A stretch of 33,248 nt of DNA from Streptomyces sp. ISL-66 (GTDB taxonomy: Bacteria > Actinomycetota > Actinomycetes > Streptomycetales > Streptomycetaceae). Of this stretch, positions 1 to 7,081 are shown piece after piece; position 1 is the first letter of the stretch, and each line of letters opens with the position of its first letter. The stretch spans positions 1 through 33,248 of the forward strand of contig NZ_JAGGOW010000172.1 in NCBI RefSeq assembly GCF_018614135.1, read 5' to 3'. The translations under genes were made by a program, and so were the position numbers. The notes under the pieces are model-generated. The model was not told where the DNA came from. It searched no databases and saw only the letters and a list, made by a program, of their open reading frames with translations.

Positions 1-351
1 GCTCCGGTCGCCTGCCGCGCGGGGAGCGGGGGTCTGCGCGTACGCCGGGGTGAGCGGCGGGACCGGGCTCTCGGCGTACGCCGGAGCCGGAGCCGGCGCG
101 GGAGCCGCGGGCCGGGCAGCCGGGGCCTCGACCACCGGAGCGTCCGGAGCGGCCGCGGGCTGCGCGGCCGGGGTCTGGGGGAGCTGCCGGGTCGGCTCGC
201 CACCCGGTGCGGGCGTCGCCGGCAGCTGCTGCGTCACCGGCTCCACGGGGGCGGTCACGGCGGGCGCGGCGTCGGCTGGCGCGGCCACCGGGGGTACGGG
301 CGGGCCCGCGGGGGGCGTCGGGGCCGCGGTGCCCTCGTTCTCGGTGCTCAC
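1..351 (-). CDS. N-terminal part of a Pro/Ala-rich protein, probably an HtrA-like serine protease
   Basis: The gene runs off the left edge; only its first 117 codons are present. The start is a GTG at 351-349 preceded on the minus strand by a GAGGAGAG-type ribosome binding site. The visible protein begins MSTENEGTAAPTPPAG and is almost entirely Pro, Ala, Thr and Gln, with no fold recognisable in this part. Such a disordered cytoplasmic leader is typical of actinobacterial membrane-anchored HtrA/DegP-type (S1C) proteases, whose transmembrane and trypsin-like domains would lie outside the window. That identity rests only on the neighbouring glycerophosphodiesterase and remembered Streptomyces gene order; no catalytic residue is visible. 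It is divergent from the next gene, so the 234-bp gap should hold both promoters. Confidence 0.6.
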   Translation of the reverse strand, partial: MSTENEGTAAPTPPAGPPVPPVAAPADAAPAVTAPVEPVTQQLPATPAPGGEPTRQLPQTPAAQPAAAPDAPVVEAPAARPAAPAPAPAPAYAESPVPPLTPAYAQTPAPRAAGDRS

Positions 352-585
352 AGCGCTCTCTCCTCGTCACACACGGCTTCAAAAATCTGGCGATATCGGT
401 CCGGCTGAACGTTCGACGTGCCGTACAAGTTCCTGGGCAAAGCCTTTCCCATGACCCGTCAGAGCACTGTAAGCCGGACCTGTGAGTCTCTCCCATCCTT
501 TATCTCCGACATATCAGGCGCATCCGCAGAAGCACCCACCGGGCTCCCCCGACATCCGGCGCCCTCTCGGTGGCACCATGACCCG
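352..585. other. Divergent intergenic region, htrA-like / glycerophosphodiesterase
   Basis: This 234-bp gap separates two divergent genes and must carry promoters for both. It is less GC-rich than its surroundings. I see no convincing -35/-10 pair, no strong hairpin and no supported small gene; open frames crossing it lack ribosome binding sites. Confidence 0.4.
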
Positions 586-1386
586 GTGACCCACGCAACG
601 CCGCGCCCCATTCAGGTCGTCGCCCACCGCGGCGCCTCGGAGGATGCCCCCGAGCACACCCTGGCCGCCTACCGGAAGGCCATCGAGTACGGGGCCGACG
701 CCCTCGAATGCGATATCCGGCTCACGGCCGACGGCCATTTGGTCCTGGTCCACGACCGCCGGGTAAACCGGACCTCCAACGGCCGGGGCGCCGTCTCGGC
801 CCTGGAGCTCGCCGACCTCGCCGCCCTCGACTTCGGTTCGTGGAAGGACCGCGAGGAGTCCCCCGACTGGGACGCCGACCCCGAGCGCACCTCCGTGCTC
901 ACCCTGGAACGACTGCTGGAGCTGGTCGCGGACGCGGGACGGCCCGTGCAACTGGCGATCGAGACGAAGCATCCGACCCGCTGGGCCGGACAGGTGGAGG
1001 AGCGCCTGGTCTTCCTCCTCAAGCGCTTCGGCCTCGACGCCCCGCCCGCCGAGGGCCCGCACCCGGTCCGGGTCATGAGCTTCTCCGCGCGCTCCCTGCA
1101 CCGGGTGCGGGCGGCGGCGCCGACGATCCCGACCGTGTACCTGATGCAGTTCATCTCCCCCCGGATGCGGGACGGGCGACTGCCGGCCGGAGTACGGATC
1201 GCGGGCCCCGGCATGCGGATCGTGCGCGGCCATCCGGGCTTCATCCGCAAGCTTCAGGCCGCGGGTCACTCCGTACACGTGTGGACAGTGAACGATCCGG
1301 AAGATGTTCAGCTCTGCGCTGATTTGGGTGTAGAAGCGATCATCACGAACAGGCCCCGACAGGTTCTGTCACAACTAGGGCGCTGA
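586..1386 (+). CDS. Glycerophosphodiester phosphodiesterase
   Basis: A cytoplasmic GDPD-family TIM-barrel enzyme of 266 residues, expected to hydrolyse glycerophosphodiesters (deacylated phospholipid head groups) to glycerol 3-phosphate and an alcohol. Family signatures are visible near the N-terminus: HRG at residues 14-16, PEHT at 22-25 (usually PENT), ECD at 41-43 giving the acidic metal ligands E41 and D43, and VHD at 55-57 giving the catalytic histidine H56. The C-terminal strands with VHVWTVND and EAIITNRP are also typical. No signal peptide is seen, unlike secreted GlpQ enzymes. The frame stays open upstream to 418, but the protein aligns with the family only from the GTG at 586, which I chose; its ribosome binding site is weak. 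It stands alone on the plus strand, divergent from the htrA-like gene. Confidence 0.9.
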   Translation: MTHATPRPIQVVAHRGASEDAPEHTLAAYRKAIEYGADALECDIRLTADGHLVLVHDRRVNRTSNGRGAVSALELADLAALDFGSWKDREESPDWDADPERTSVLTLERLLELVADAGRPVQLAIETKHPTRWAGQVEERLVFLLKRFGLDAPPAEGPHPVRVMSFSARSLHRVRAAAPTIPTVYLMQFISPRMRDGRLPAGVRIAGPGMRIVRGHPGFIRKLQAAGHSVHVWTVNDPEDVQLCADLGVEAIITNRPRQVLSQLGR

Positions 1387-1557
1387 CGTCCCGTTTTGAG
1401 CTCCCGCCACACACGGCCCGTCCGTGACGGGGTGTGCACCGGCGCATCCGCTCCGCATCCGGTCGTTACGAATGCGCCAGAGGACTCCGCTGCGGCGGTT
1501 TCCGGTCCAGGCCATTGGGGCATCCAGACCATGCGTGGGGCTAAGGAGGTTCCGGGG

Positions 1558-2073
1558 GTGGCGTTGATGGTGGCACAAGAAGTGCCCACGTCGTCGTGCA
1601 TGGACGTACGCCATGGTCCTGCGGGCGTGGGCGAGGCGAGGCACCGGATGCGCGAGCAACTGCGTGTCTACGGGATGTCCGAATCGGTCGTGGACGACGC
1701 AGTACTGATCCTTTCCGAACTGCTCAGCAATGCCTGCCGGCACGGCAGACCGCTGGGCGCGCGGGAGGTCGGTGACGGCGAGATACGTGCTTCGTGGCGC
1801 GTCGACAAGGCGGGGCGGCTGACGGTCGAGGTCACGGACGGAGGCGGGCCCACCCGCCCGATCCCGGCCACGCCTTCGGTCACCGCGCGAGGCGGGCGGG
1901 GGCTGAACATCATCAGCGCACTGGCCCTTGACTGGGGTGTCCGGGACGGAGCGGCGGGTGAGGTCACCGTATGGGTGATCGTCGCCTGTGGGGCCCGGCA
2001 CGAGGATTTCGCTACGCGCGTTGCGCCCCCGGCGATCGACTTCGGTACGGCCTTCGACGAGTTGGATCCCTGA
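1558..2073 (+). CDS. ATP-binding regulatory protein of the anti-sigma / RsbW-like HATPase family
   Basis: A 171-residue single-domain HATPase_c protein of the kind abundant in Streptomyces, where members act as serine kinases or anti-sigma factors in partner-switching. The N-box ELLSNACRHG is at residues 54-63, the G1-like DGG (D94, G96) follows, and the G2-like GGRGL is at 112-116. The start is a GTG with an excellent AAGGAGG at 1543-1549, eight bases upstream; an in-frame ATG lies nine bases downstream at 1567. The frame is open back to 1396, but that part lacks a ribosome binding site. No sigma factor or antagonist gene is adjacent, so its partner is unknown. A second member of the family lies at 8635-9093 and a PP2C phosphatase at 5440-6936. 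Confidence 0.85.
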   Translation: MALMVAQEVPTSSCMDVRHGPAGVGEARHRMREQLRVYGMSESVVDDAVLILSELLSNACRHGRPLGAREVGDGEIRASWRVDKAGRLTVEVTDGGGPTRPIPATPSVTARGGRGLNIISALALDWGVRDGAAGEVTVWVIVACGARHEDFATRVAPPAIDFGTAFDELDP

Positions 2074-2175
2074 TATCTCATTCTCAGTCTCCGAGAAGGC
2101 AGATGGCGGCCGTCCGGGAGCGCACGCCGACCGTGCTCCCGGCCGCACCCCACCGGTTGCGGTGGTACGAACGGC

Positions 2176-2181
2176 TAGGCT
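2176..2181 (+). promoter_or_regulatory. Candidate -10 element for the SEC-C protein gene
   Basis: TAGGCT matches the TAnnnT -10 consensus of the principal streptomycete sigma factor and lies 46 bases before the ATG at 2228. This would leave a leader of about 40 bases carrying the GGGAGA ribosome binding site. The -35 region is not clear. Confidence 0.4.
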
Positions 2182-2227
2182 CGCGCCCAGACCGACGCCG
2201 TACCGCCGCAACCGGGAGACACCCACG

Positions 2228-3202
2228 ATGGCCAAGAAGCGCCCCGCCGCGAAGACCGCAAAGCCGCAGCTCAACAACGGGGAGATCCCGGTGGTGGGCG
2301 CTCGCGAGCCCTGCCCCTGCGGATCCGGGCGCCGTTACAAGGCCTGCCACGGCGCCGCCGCCGCGCACGCCGTCACCGAGCACGTGGCCCGCCCGTTCGA
2401 GGGCCTGCCCGGCGAGTGCGACTGGGTGGCGCTGCGCGAGCTCGTGCCCGCCGCCACCGTCCCGCTCACGCTCACGGGCGGCCTGCCCGACGGGGTCCCG
2501 TCCGTCACGCTGGTGACCGTGCTCCCGATGGCCTCGCCGGCCCTGCGCCGCGAGGACGGCTCCGTCCTGCTCGGCCTGCAGAACGACTCGACCACCGGCG
2601 ACCTCGCCCGGGACATGGCCGACACCCTGGAGCGCGCGCTCGCCGCCGAACCGGGCACCATCGTCTCGGCCCGCCGGGTTCCGGCCGAGGGGCCGCGACT
2701 TCAGGATCTCCTGGCGGCCGACGGCGTTTTCGAGCCGGTTGTACACAGCGGCTTCGAATTCTGGATCGCCGATGCGGACAGCGCCCAGAGCGCCTCGCCC
2801 GAGGTCGCCGCATCCCTGGAGCGCGCCAACGCGGCCGCCATCCCGACCGTCAAGCTGACCGGCGTGGACGCCGCCTACTGGTGCGAGACCCCGGACAAGA
2901 ACCACCTGCGCTGGGTCATGCCGCACCCCGAGGAGAAGCTGCTCGACGCGCTCGCGCGCCTGCACGCGGCGGGGACGTCCTCGCTCGGCGAAGGCACCAA
3001 GCTCGTCGGCTCCTTCCGCGCGCACGGCCTGATGGTCCCCGTCTGGGACCTGCCCACCGGGGTCTCGGCGGACGACGTCGAGAAGCCGGCCGCCGAGTTC
3101 GCCGAGCGGCTGGCCGTGGCGCTGGCCACGGACGCGCCGCTCACCACCGAGGAGCGCCGGGCGCGCGGCGGCCTCACCAACCGCCAGGTGACCCTCAGCT
3201 GA
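2228..3202 (+). CDS. SEC-C zinc-motif protein (DUF5926-like)
   Basis: A 324-residue soluble protein. After a Lys/Ala-rich N-terminus, residues 27-42 form a SEC-C motif with ligands C29, C31, C40 and H41 (pattern CxC then eight residues then CH), the zinc-binding module also found at the SecA C-terminus. It is often misannotated as preprotein translocase SecA because of that motif; there is no DEAD motor here. The remaining 280 residues are an actinobacterial domain of unknown function that I associate with DUF5926, from memory. SEC-C in SecA binds SecB and ribosomes, so a role near ribosomes or nascent chains is possible but is inference. The start ATG at 2228 is supported by GGGAGA upstream and by the usual MAKKR-type N-terminus. 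Confidence 0.8.
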   Translation: MAKKRPAAKTAKPQLNNGEIPVVGAREPCPCGSGRRYKACHGAAAAHAVTEHVARPFEGLPGECDWVALRELVPAATVPLTLTGGLPDGVPSVTLVTVLPMASPALRREDGSVLLGLQNDSTTGDLARDMADTLERALAAEPGTIVSARRVPAEGPRLQDLLAADGVFEPVVHSGFEFWIADADSAQSASPEVAASLERANAAAIPTVKLTGVDAAYWCETPDKNHLRWVMPHPEEKLLDALARLHAAGTSSLGEGTKLVGSFRAHGLMVPVWDLPTGVSADDVEKPAAEFAERLAVALATDAPLTTEERRARGGLTNRQVTLS

Positions 3203-3315
3203 CCGGTGCCGCGGGGCCGGGCCCCGGCCCCGCGGCGGGCGGCGACGGGCCACCGGCGACCGGTGACCGGAGTCACAACTCCCGTTAATCGCTTGCAAAT
3301 CGGTGTCTGAATATC

Positions 3316-3345
3316 AGAGATCGAATTTGCGAACAGGCGATCTCT
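3316..3345 (+). repeat. Hairpin, 8-bp stem and 14-nt loop
   Basis: AGAGATCG at 3316-3323 pairs perfectly with CGATCTCT at 3338-3345 and is followed by TTGTTACCGTTCTTGT. It lies 114 bases after the SEC-C gene stop and just ahead of a stronger hairpin. It may be a weak terminator or the 5' stem of a small RNA. Confidence 0.45.
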
Positions 3346-3361
3346 TGTTACCGTTCTTGTA

Positions 3362-3401
3362 GCCCGGTCGCTGGTGCATCCCCCGTCGCCAGCGACCGGG
3401 C
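3362..3401. terminator. Strong bidirectional terminator between convergent genes
   Basis: GCCCGGTCGCTGG at 3362-3374 and its exact complement at 3389-3401 form a 13-bp stem with a 14-nt loop containing five consecutive C residues. It sits between the convergent SEC-C gene (plus) and the secreted-protein gene (minus). On the plus strand it is followed by CTTGATTTT, a short T-rich tract. It may alternatively be the 3' end of a small RNA with the preceding hairpin. Confidence 0.75.
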
Positions 3402-3421
3402 CCTTGATTTTCCGGTGGCGT

Positions 3422-4012
3422 TCAACCGTCGCCCGGTGCCGGTGAGTTGCTCCCGGACCGCAGGAGCAGAGCTCCTTCCTCATCCGGAACTGCAAATTCC
3501 GCAATGGCCGAGTAGCCGTCCGGCTTCCCCACCGAAAGATCCCTCGGCGTCTCGCACAGCCCCGGCTCGTCGCCCGCGCCGACCGCACAGCGGATCTGCA
3601 CCGTCCGCCCCGCGGGCCCCAACAGCGTGAGCACCGCGTCGAGCCCTCGGCCGCTGGTGTTGCGGTAGTAGCTGCGCCCCCAGGTCCGGCCCTCACCGGT
3701 CAGTACGCACGTCTGCGCCTCCACGCCCTGCGGGGAGGACAGTTCGGGTCCGCAGTGCGCGTCCGTACGCGGCTGCTCGGGCGGGCCCGGCCGGGCGGGC
3801 GACGGGTCCGCGCCCGGTGCCGGCGTACGGGAGCGGCCGGAAGCCGAACTCCCGCCGGAACCGGAAGAGTCGCCGAAGCCGAACGTGGAGAGCAGCCCGC
3901 CGCCTTTTCCGTCACTCTGACCGGCGAAATCCGGCCCGGCGATCGCTCCCGCGAGTGGAAGCGACAAGATGATCAGCACACCGGCGCCGATACCGATCAG
4001 GCGGAGATTCAT
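3422..4012 (-). CDS. Putative secreted or membrane-anchored protein of unknown function
   Basis: A 196-residue protein. Residues 1-26 are a hydrophobic signal or anchor segment (MNLRLIGIGAGVLIILSLPL then AGAIAG). Residues 30-85 are a Gly/Ser/Pro-rich linker, and residues 86-175 form a small domain with four cysteines (C87, C102, C142, C153), consistent with two disulfides outside the membrane. I do not recognise the domain. The frame is open to a GTG at 4090, but that extension would translate through a 15-nt-arm inverted repeat (4032-4067) and put a charged stretch before the signal sequence, so the ATG at 4012 is preferred despite a poor ribosome binding site. It lies downstream of and in the same direction as the primase-like gene. 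Confidence 0.7.
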   Translation of the reverse strand: MNLRLIGIGAGVLIILSLPLAGAIAGPDFAGQSDGKGGGLLSTFGFGDSSGSGGSSASGRSRTPAPGADPSPARPGPPEQPRTDAHCGPELSSPQGVEAQTCVLTGEGRTWGRSYYRNTSGRGLDAVLTLLGPAGRTVQIRCAVGAGDEPGLCETPRDLSVGKPDGYSAIAEFAVPDEEGALLLRSGSNSPAPGDG

Positions 4013-4031
4013 TCGCCGAAGATAGCGATGC

Positions 4032-4067
4032 GGGAATGGGGCGCGGAGATCCCCGCGCCCAATTCCC
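4032..4067. repeat. Large inverted repeat upstream of the secreted-protein gene
   Basis: Arms 4032-4046 and 4053-4067 are 15 nt each with a single mismatch and a 6-nt loop. The repeat lies 20 bases before the ATG of the minus-strand secreted-protein gene and downstream of the primase-like gene. It may be a leader structure or a second terminator. No T-run follows on either strand. Confidence 0.5.
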
Positions 4068-4122
4068 TTGGAAACTCGTTCCGCTGGCACCCGTACGAGT
4101 GATCCGCGTCGCCCCGTTCGGG

Positions 4123-4175
4123 TGTCGGCTGACGAAGTCGGCCGAGGGGTGTCGGCCGAGGGGCGTCAGCCGACA
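4123..4175 (-). terminator. Candidate terminator after the primase-like gene, with direct repeats in its loop
   Basis: TGTCGGCTGAC at 4123-4133 pairs perfectly with GTCAGCCGACA at 4165-4175 (11 bp). The loop consists almost wholly of two 14-nt direct repeats, GTCGGCCGAGGGGT at 4137-4150 and a one-base variant at 4151-4164. It lies just past the stop of the minus-strand gene ending at 4197. Confidence 0.5.
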
Positions 4176-4196
4176 GCTGCCCCCGGCCGAGGGACG

Positions 4197-4916
4197 TCAG
4201 TACGCCAGTCGGCTGCCGCCGCCGGACGCCCCGCTGCTCGCCTCGACCAGCGCGTCCACGACCGCTTCCACCTCCGGCAGCCAGAGGTCCCCGGCTTCCG
4301 CGGCGCCCCCGCCCGCCCCGGCCGGCTCGCGCTCCCACCGCACTTGACCGCCGCCGGTCGCGGCGGAGGGCGGCATCAGCAGGTAGCCGCCCTCGCCGTG
4401 GAAGCGCAGCGAGGAGGGCACGTGGTCCTTGGCGTAAAGGAGTTCGCCGAGCCGCTCCAGCGAGTACGGCGCCACCAGCAGCGCCCACCGCGTGGGCGTG
4501 GCCACGATCGGCCCGAGCCGCATGCCCTGCGCGTCCAGCCGTACGACGGCACGCGCGGCCGCGGCGGCCGGGAGGCTCACCGCGCAGGGCGCGGTTCCGC
4601 CGGTGGCCAGCAGGACCGAGGCGCCGGCCTTGTTGGCCCACCACCACGCCACCATCCGCGGGTCGGTGGTCGCCGCGAGCAGTCCGGGATCGAAGGGATG
4701 CGCGCCGGGTACGACGCAGTCCGGGTCGGGGCAGGCGCACCGCGAGTCGTCGGCGCCGGAGCGGCCGATGCCCGGCAGCACGGGCCACTGCCACCGGGTG
4801 GCGCACACGAGCGCCGCTTCGAGGTGGTCCGACGGGGCGCCCCGCGGCGGGGTGGGGCGCATGGATCGCAAGCGATTGCGGAGCCGCTGGAGACGCCTTC
4901 CGAGGATCTCGCGCAT
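4197..4916 (-). CDS. Bifunctional DNA primase/polymerase-like (Prim-Pol) protein, probably inactive
   Basis: A 239-residue protein resembling the N-terminal Prim-Pol domain family: a Cys/His segment CACPDPDC then GAHP at residues 60-73 (family usually Cys-rich then GKHP), WWWANK around 91-96 (family NW.. region), ATGG at 104-107, and EGGYLLMPPS at 175-184 (family GGYVVAPPS-like). The acidic pair normally following the ATGG-like turn is absent: the segment reads APCAVSLPAAA, so polymerase chemistry is unlikely. There is no helicase domain, phage context or plasmid context. The start ATG at 4916 has AAGGAA upstream on the minus strand; the frame is open to 5024. A structural or regulatory role is possible; function is unknown. 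Confidence 0.7.
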   Translation of the reverse strand: MREILGRRLQRLRNRLRSMRPTPPRGAPSDHLEAALVCATRWQWPVLPGIGRSGADDSRCACPDPDCVVPGAHPFDPGLLAATTDPRMVAWWWANKAGASVLLATGGTAPCAVSLPAAAAARAVVRLDAQGMRLGPIVATPTRWALLVAPYSLERLGELLYAKDHVPSSLRFHGEGGYLLMPPSAATGGGQVRWEREPAGAGGGAAEAGDLWLPEVEAVVDALVEASSGASGGGSRLAY

Positions 4917-5439
4917 GAGCGCTCGTTCCTTTCCGTTGAACGCCGAGGGCCACATCACACCATGTAAGCGGTTTTTCACCAGACGTACACGTTTCGCGTC
5001 ACTGTCCGCCAGAAGCAGGTTCACACGGTTCGTGCAGTTTCTTACAGGTCCATGAAACGTCCGGCAGGGGCGGGACGCGACCCCGTGCCAACGCCGGGAC
5101 CGCTGTCGTCCATGGGGACGACGGGCCGCGCCGGGCGGTTCCCGGCGGGTGCCGGGCTACGCCAACTGTCCCCGCACGCCACCGATTACGTACCCGGACC
5201 GGCCTGCGGACCTGCCCAGTCGACCGCAAAAACCGCCTGCTTCCCCCATTTTCCGGCCAAGTTCTAGCCTCGACCGAACAGTGAGTTGCCGTCCCACGGA
5301 CACCAGGATTCCCACACGGGCAATGCTGGACATCGCTCCTCGTGTGCGTGTAGATGTGGATTCATAGAAGGCGGCGCAGCATGATCTAGGGGTTTGCGAT
5401 GCTAAATGGCGAATCGCACCAGCTGGAAAGGCGGATACC
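4917..5439. other. Divergent intergenic region, primase-like / PP2C phosphatase
   Basis: This 523-bp gap lies between divergent genes. It is visibly less GC-rich in parts (around 4960-5050 and 5270-5440). Short open frames occur on both strands but none has a convincing ribosome binding site or family resemblance, so I call no gene. The promoters of both neighbours must be here; I could not single out a reliable -35/-10 pair. The ribosome binding site GGAAAGGCGG just before 5440 serves the downstream gene. Confidence 0.4.
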
Positions 5440-6936
5440 ATGAGCGCCCCGCATTTGCCGAAAGTGGCTGGAATCGATCCAGCAGTTACAGCGTCCCCGC
5501 ACACTGTGGCGCCCACATCGACCTCCACGAGCACGTCCACTCCCACGTCCACGCCCGCGCGCACTGCCCACGCTCCGGCGCCGGCCCCCGCCGCGAGCTC
5601 GGTCATCCAGGACCGCCTCGCGGGCATGGTCTCCGATCTCACCACCCTCCACGAACTCACCGAGCGGCTCGCCCGCGCCTGTGACCTCGCCTCCTCCCTC
5701 CAGGAGTTCCTGCGCGCCGGAGCCGCACTCGTCGGCGCCCGCCGCGGCCTGCTCGTCCTGGAGCCCTCCGACGGCCTCGGGCCCGCCACCACGATCGGCC
5801 TCGGCCTCAGCCGCGCCGACCTCGGCCACATCGAGACGGTGCCGCGCGGTTCCACCTCGTACGGCCGCATCCTCGACGGGCTGCCCGACGCCCACGGCGG
5901 TTCCGATGTCCTCCCCGAACCCGGACTGGTCCCGGCCCCCGGTTCCGCCGGCCAGACCGCACCCGTCGACCCGCGCCACCGCGAGGTGGCCGTCCGCCTC
6001 GGGTTCGCCGCCAGCTACTCGCTCCCGGTGACCGCCGATGCCCCGGGCCGGCTCGGCGCGGCCGTCTGGCTCTACGACGAGCAGGCCGAGCCCAGCGACC
6101 GCCAGCGCGACCTCGTCGGCCTGTACGTGCGGCACGCCTCGGAGCACCTGGCCCGGATGGTCGAGGTGGAGCGCTCCCGCTCCGACCTGGCCACCGTCTC
6201 CGAGGAGCTGCTGCCCAGCCGGCTTCCGCGGATCTCCGGGGTCCAGCTCGCCGCCCGGCACCACTCCGGGCCGCGCGGCGGAGGGGACTGGTACGACGCG
6301 CTGCCGCTGCCCGAGGGCGCCCTCGGGCTGTCCGTCGGCTCGGTGACGGGCTCCGGCCCGAGCGCCGTCGCCGCGATGGGACGGCTGCGGGCCTCTCTGC
6401 GCGCGTACGCCGTCATGGAGGGCGAGGACCCCGTCGCCGTCCTGTCCGACCTGGAGCTGCTGCTGCGGCTGACCGAGCCCGCGCGCTCGGCGACCGCGCT
6501 CTTCGCGTACTGCGAGCCCGCCGGGACCACCCAGTCGGGCAGCCGGCGCAACAAGATCATCCTGGCCGGGGCCGGGCACACCCCGCCGCTGCTGATCGGC
6601 GAACGGCGCACCGAGTACGTGGAGACCACGCTCTCCGCACCGCTGGGAATGCTGTCGTGCTGGGAGGCGCCGAGCGTGGAGATCGAACCCGCGCCCGGAG
6701 AAACGGTGCTGCTGTACACGGACGGACTGCTGCGGCGCACGGGCGACCCGATGGACCGGGCGTACGCGCGGCTGCACGCCGCGGCCGCGGGGATCCCCCG
6801 TAGCGCCCGCGAGGACCCGGCCGCGATCTGCGACCACATCCTGCGGACGGTGCTGCCGGAGGCGCAGGCCCACGACGCCGCTTCGGCGATGGATGCCGCG
6901 GAGGACATCGTGCTGCTCGCGGCCCGGTTCGACTGA
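5440..6936 (+). CDS. GAF-PP2C (SpoIIE/RsbU-type) protein phosphatase with altered metal motif
   Basis: A 498-residue cytoplasmic protein. Residues 24-52 are a low-complexity Ser/Thr/Pro/Ala leader, about 65-240 a GAF-like sensor domain, and about 255-498 a PPM/SpoIIE phosphatase domain. Phosphatase motifs: GGDWYD at 281-286, AGHTPPLL at 378-385, LLYTDGLLR at 424-432 and EDIVLL at 488-493. The second motif, normally GDVxGHG, reads GSVTGSG at 300-306, so its metal-binding Asp is Ser (S301). Relatives dephosphorylate anti-sigma-factor antagonists in partner switching; the two HATPase regulators in this window are possible partners, an inference. The start ATG has GGAAAGGCGG upstream. The 3' end is part of an 18-bp tandem repeat that crosses the stop codon. 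Confidence 0.85.
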   Translation: MSAPHLPKVAGIDPAVTASPHTVAPTSTSTSTSTPTSTPARTAHAPAPAPAASSVIQDRLAGMVSDLTTLHELTERLARACDLASSLQEFLRAGAALVGARRGLLVLEPSDGLGPATTIGLGLSRADLGHIETVPRGSTSYGRILDGLPDAHGGSDVLPEPGLVPAPGSAGQTAPVDPRHREVAVRLGFAASYSLPVTADAPGRLGAAVWLYDEQAEPSDRQRDLVGLYVRHASEHLARMVEVERSRSDLATVSEELLPSRLPRISGVQLAARHHSGPRGGGDWYDALPLPEGALGLSVGSVTGSGPSAVAAMGRLRASLRAYAVMEGEDPVAVLSDLELLLRLTEPARSATALFAYCEPAGTTQSGSRRNKIILAGAGHTPPLLIGERRTEYVETTLSAPLGMLSCWEAPSVEIEPAPGETVLLYTDGLLRRTGDPMDRAYARLHAAAAGIPRSAREDPAAICDHILRTVLPEAQAHDAASAMDAAEDIVLLAARFD

Positions 6937-6990
6937 GCGGCCCGGCCTGGCCGAGCGGTCCGGTCTGGCTGAGTGGTCCGGTTTGACTGA
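6919..6990 (+). repeat. Four tandem 18-bp repeats spanning a stop codon
   Basis: Units at 6919-6936, 6937-6954, 6955-6972 and 6973-6990 are degenerate copies of GCGGCCCGGTTCGACTGA. The first unit is the end of the phosphatase gene including its TGA, and the others fill most of the spacer before pepP. Units 3 and 4 keep a TGA in the same register. It looks like local duplication of the gene end followed by divergence. Confidence 0.8.
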
Positions 6991-7081
6991 TTTGTCACAC
7001 GGCTCGCCAAGCCGCTTCCGCTCACACATACGATGGCTGAGGTCCGTACCCGGTCCGTGTCCGTCGTACTGAGGAGAAGAC

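Noticed and set aside
50..454. Plus-strand Gly/Ala-rich frame at the left edge
   Set aside because: It is the complement of the Pro/Ala-rich htrA-like N-terminus, with no ribosome binding site.
1280..1288. DnaA-like TGTGGACAG inside the glycerophosphodiesterase gene
   Set aside because: A single one-mismatch match inside codons for VHVWTV, explained by protein conservation.
2228..3202. SecA preprotein translocase
   Set aside because: Only the short SEC-C zinc motif is shared; no helicase motor domains.
5052..5267. Short frames in the gap before the PP2C gene
   Set aside because: No ribosome binding site, no family resemblance and Pro/Arg-rich composition of random GC DNA.
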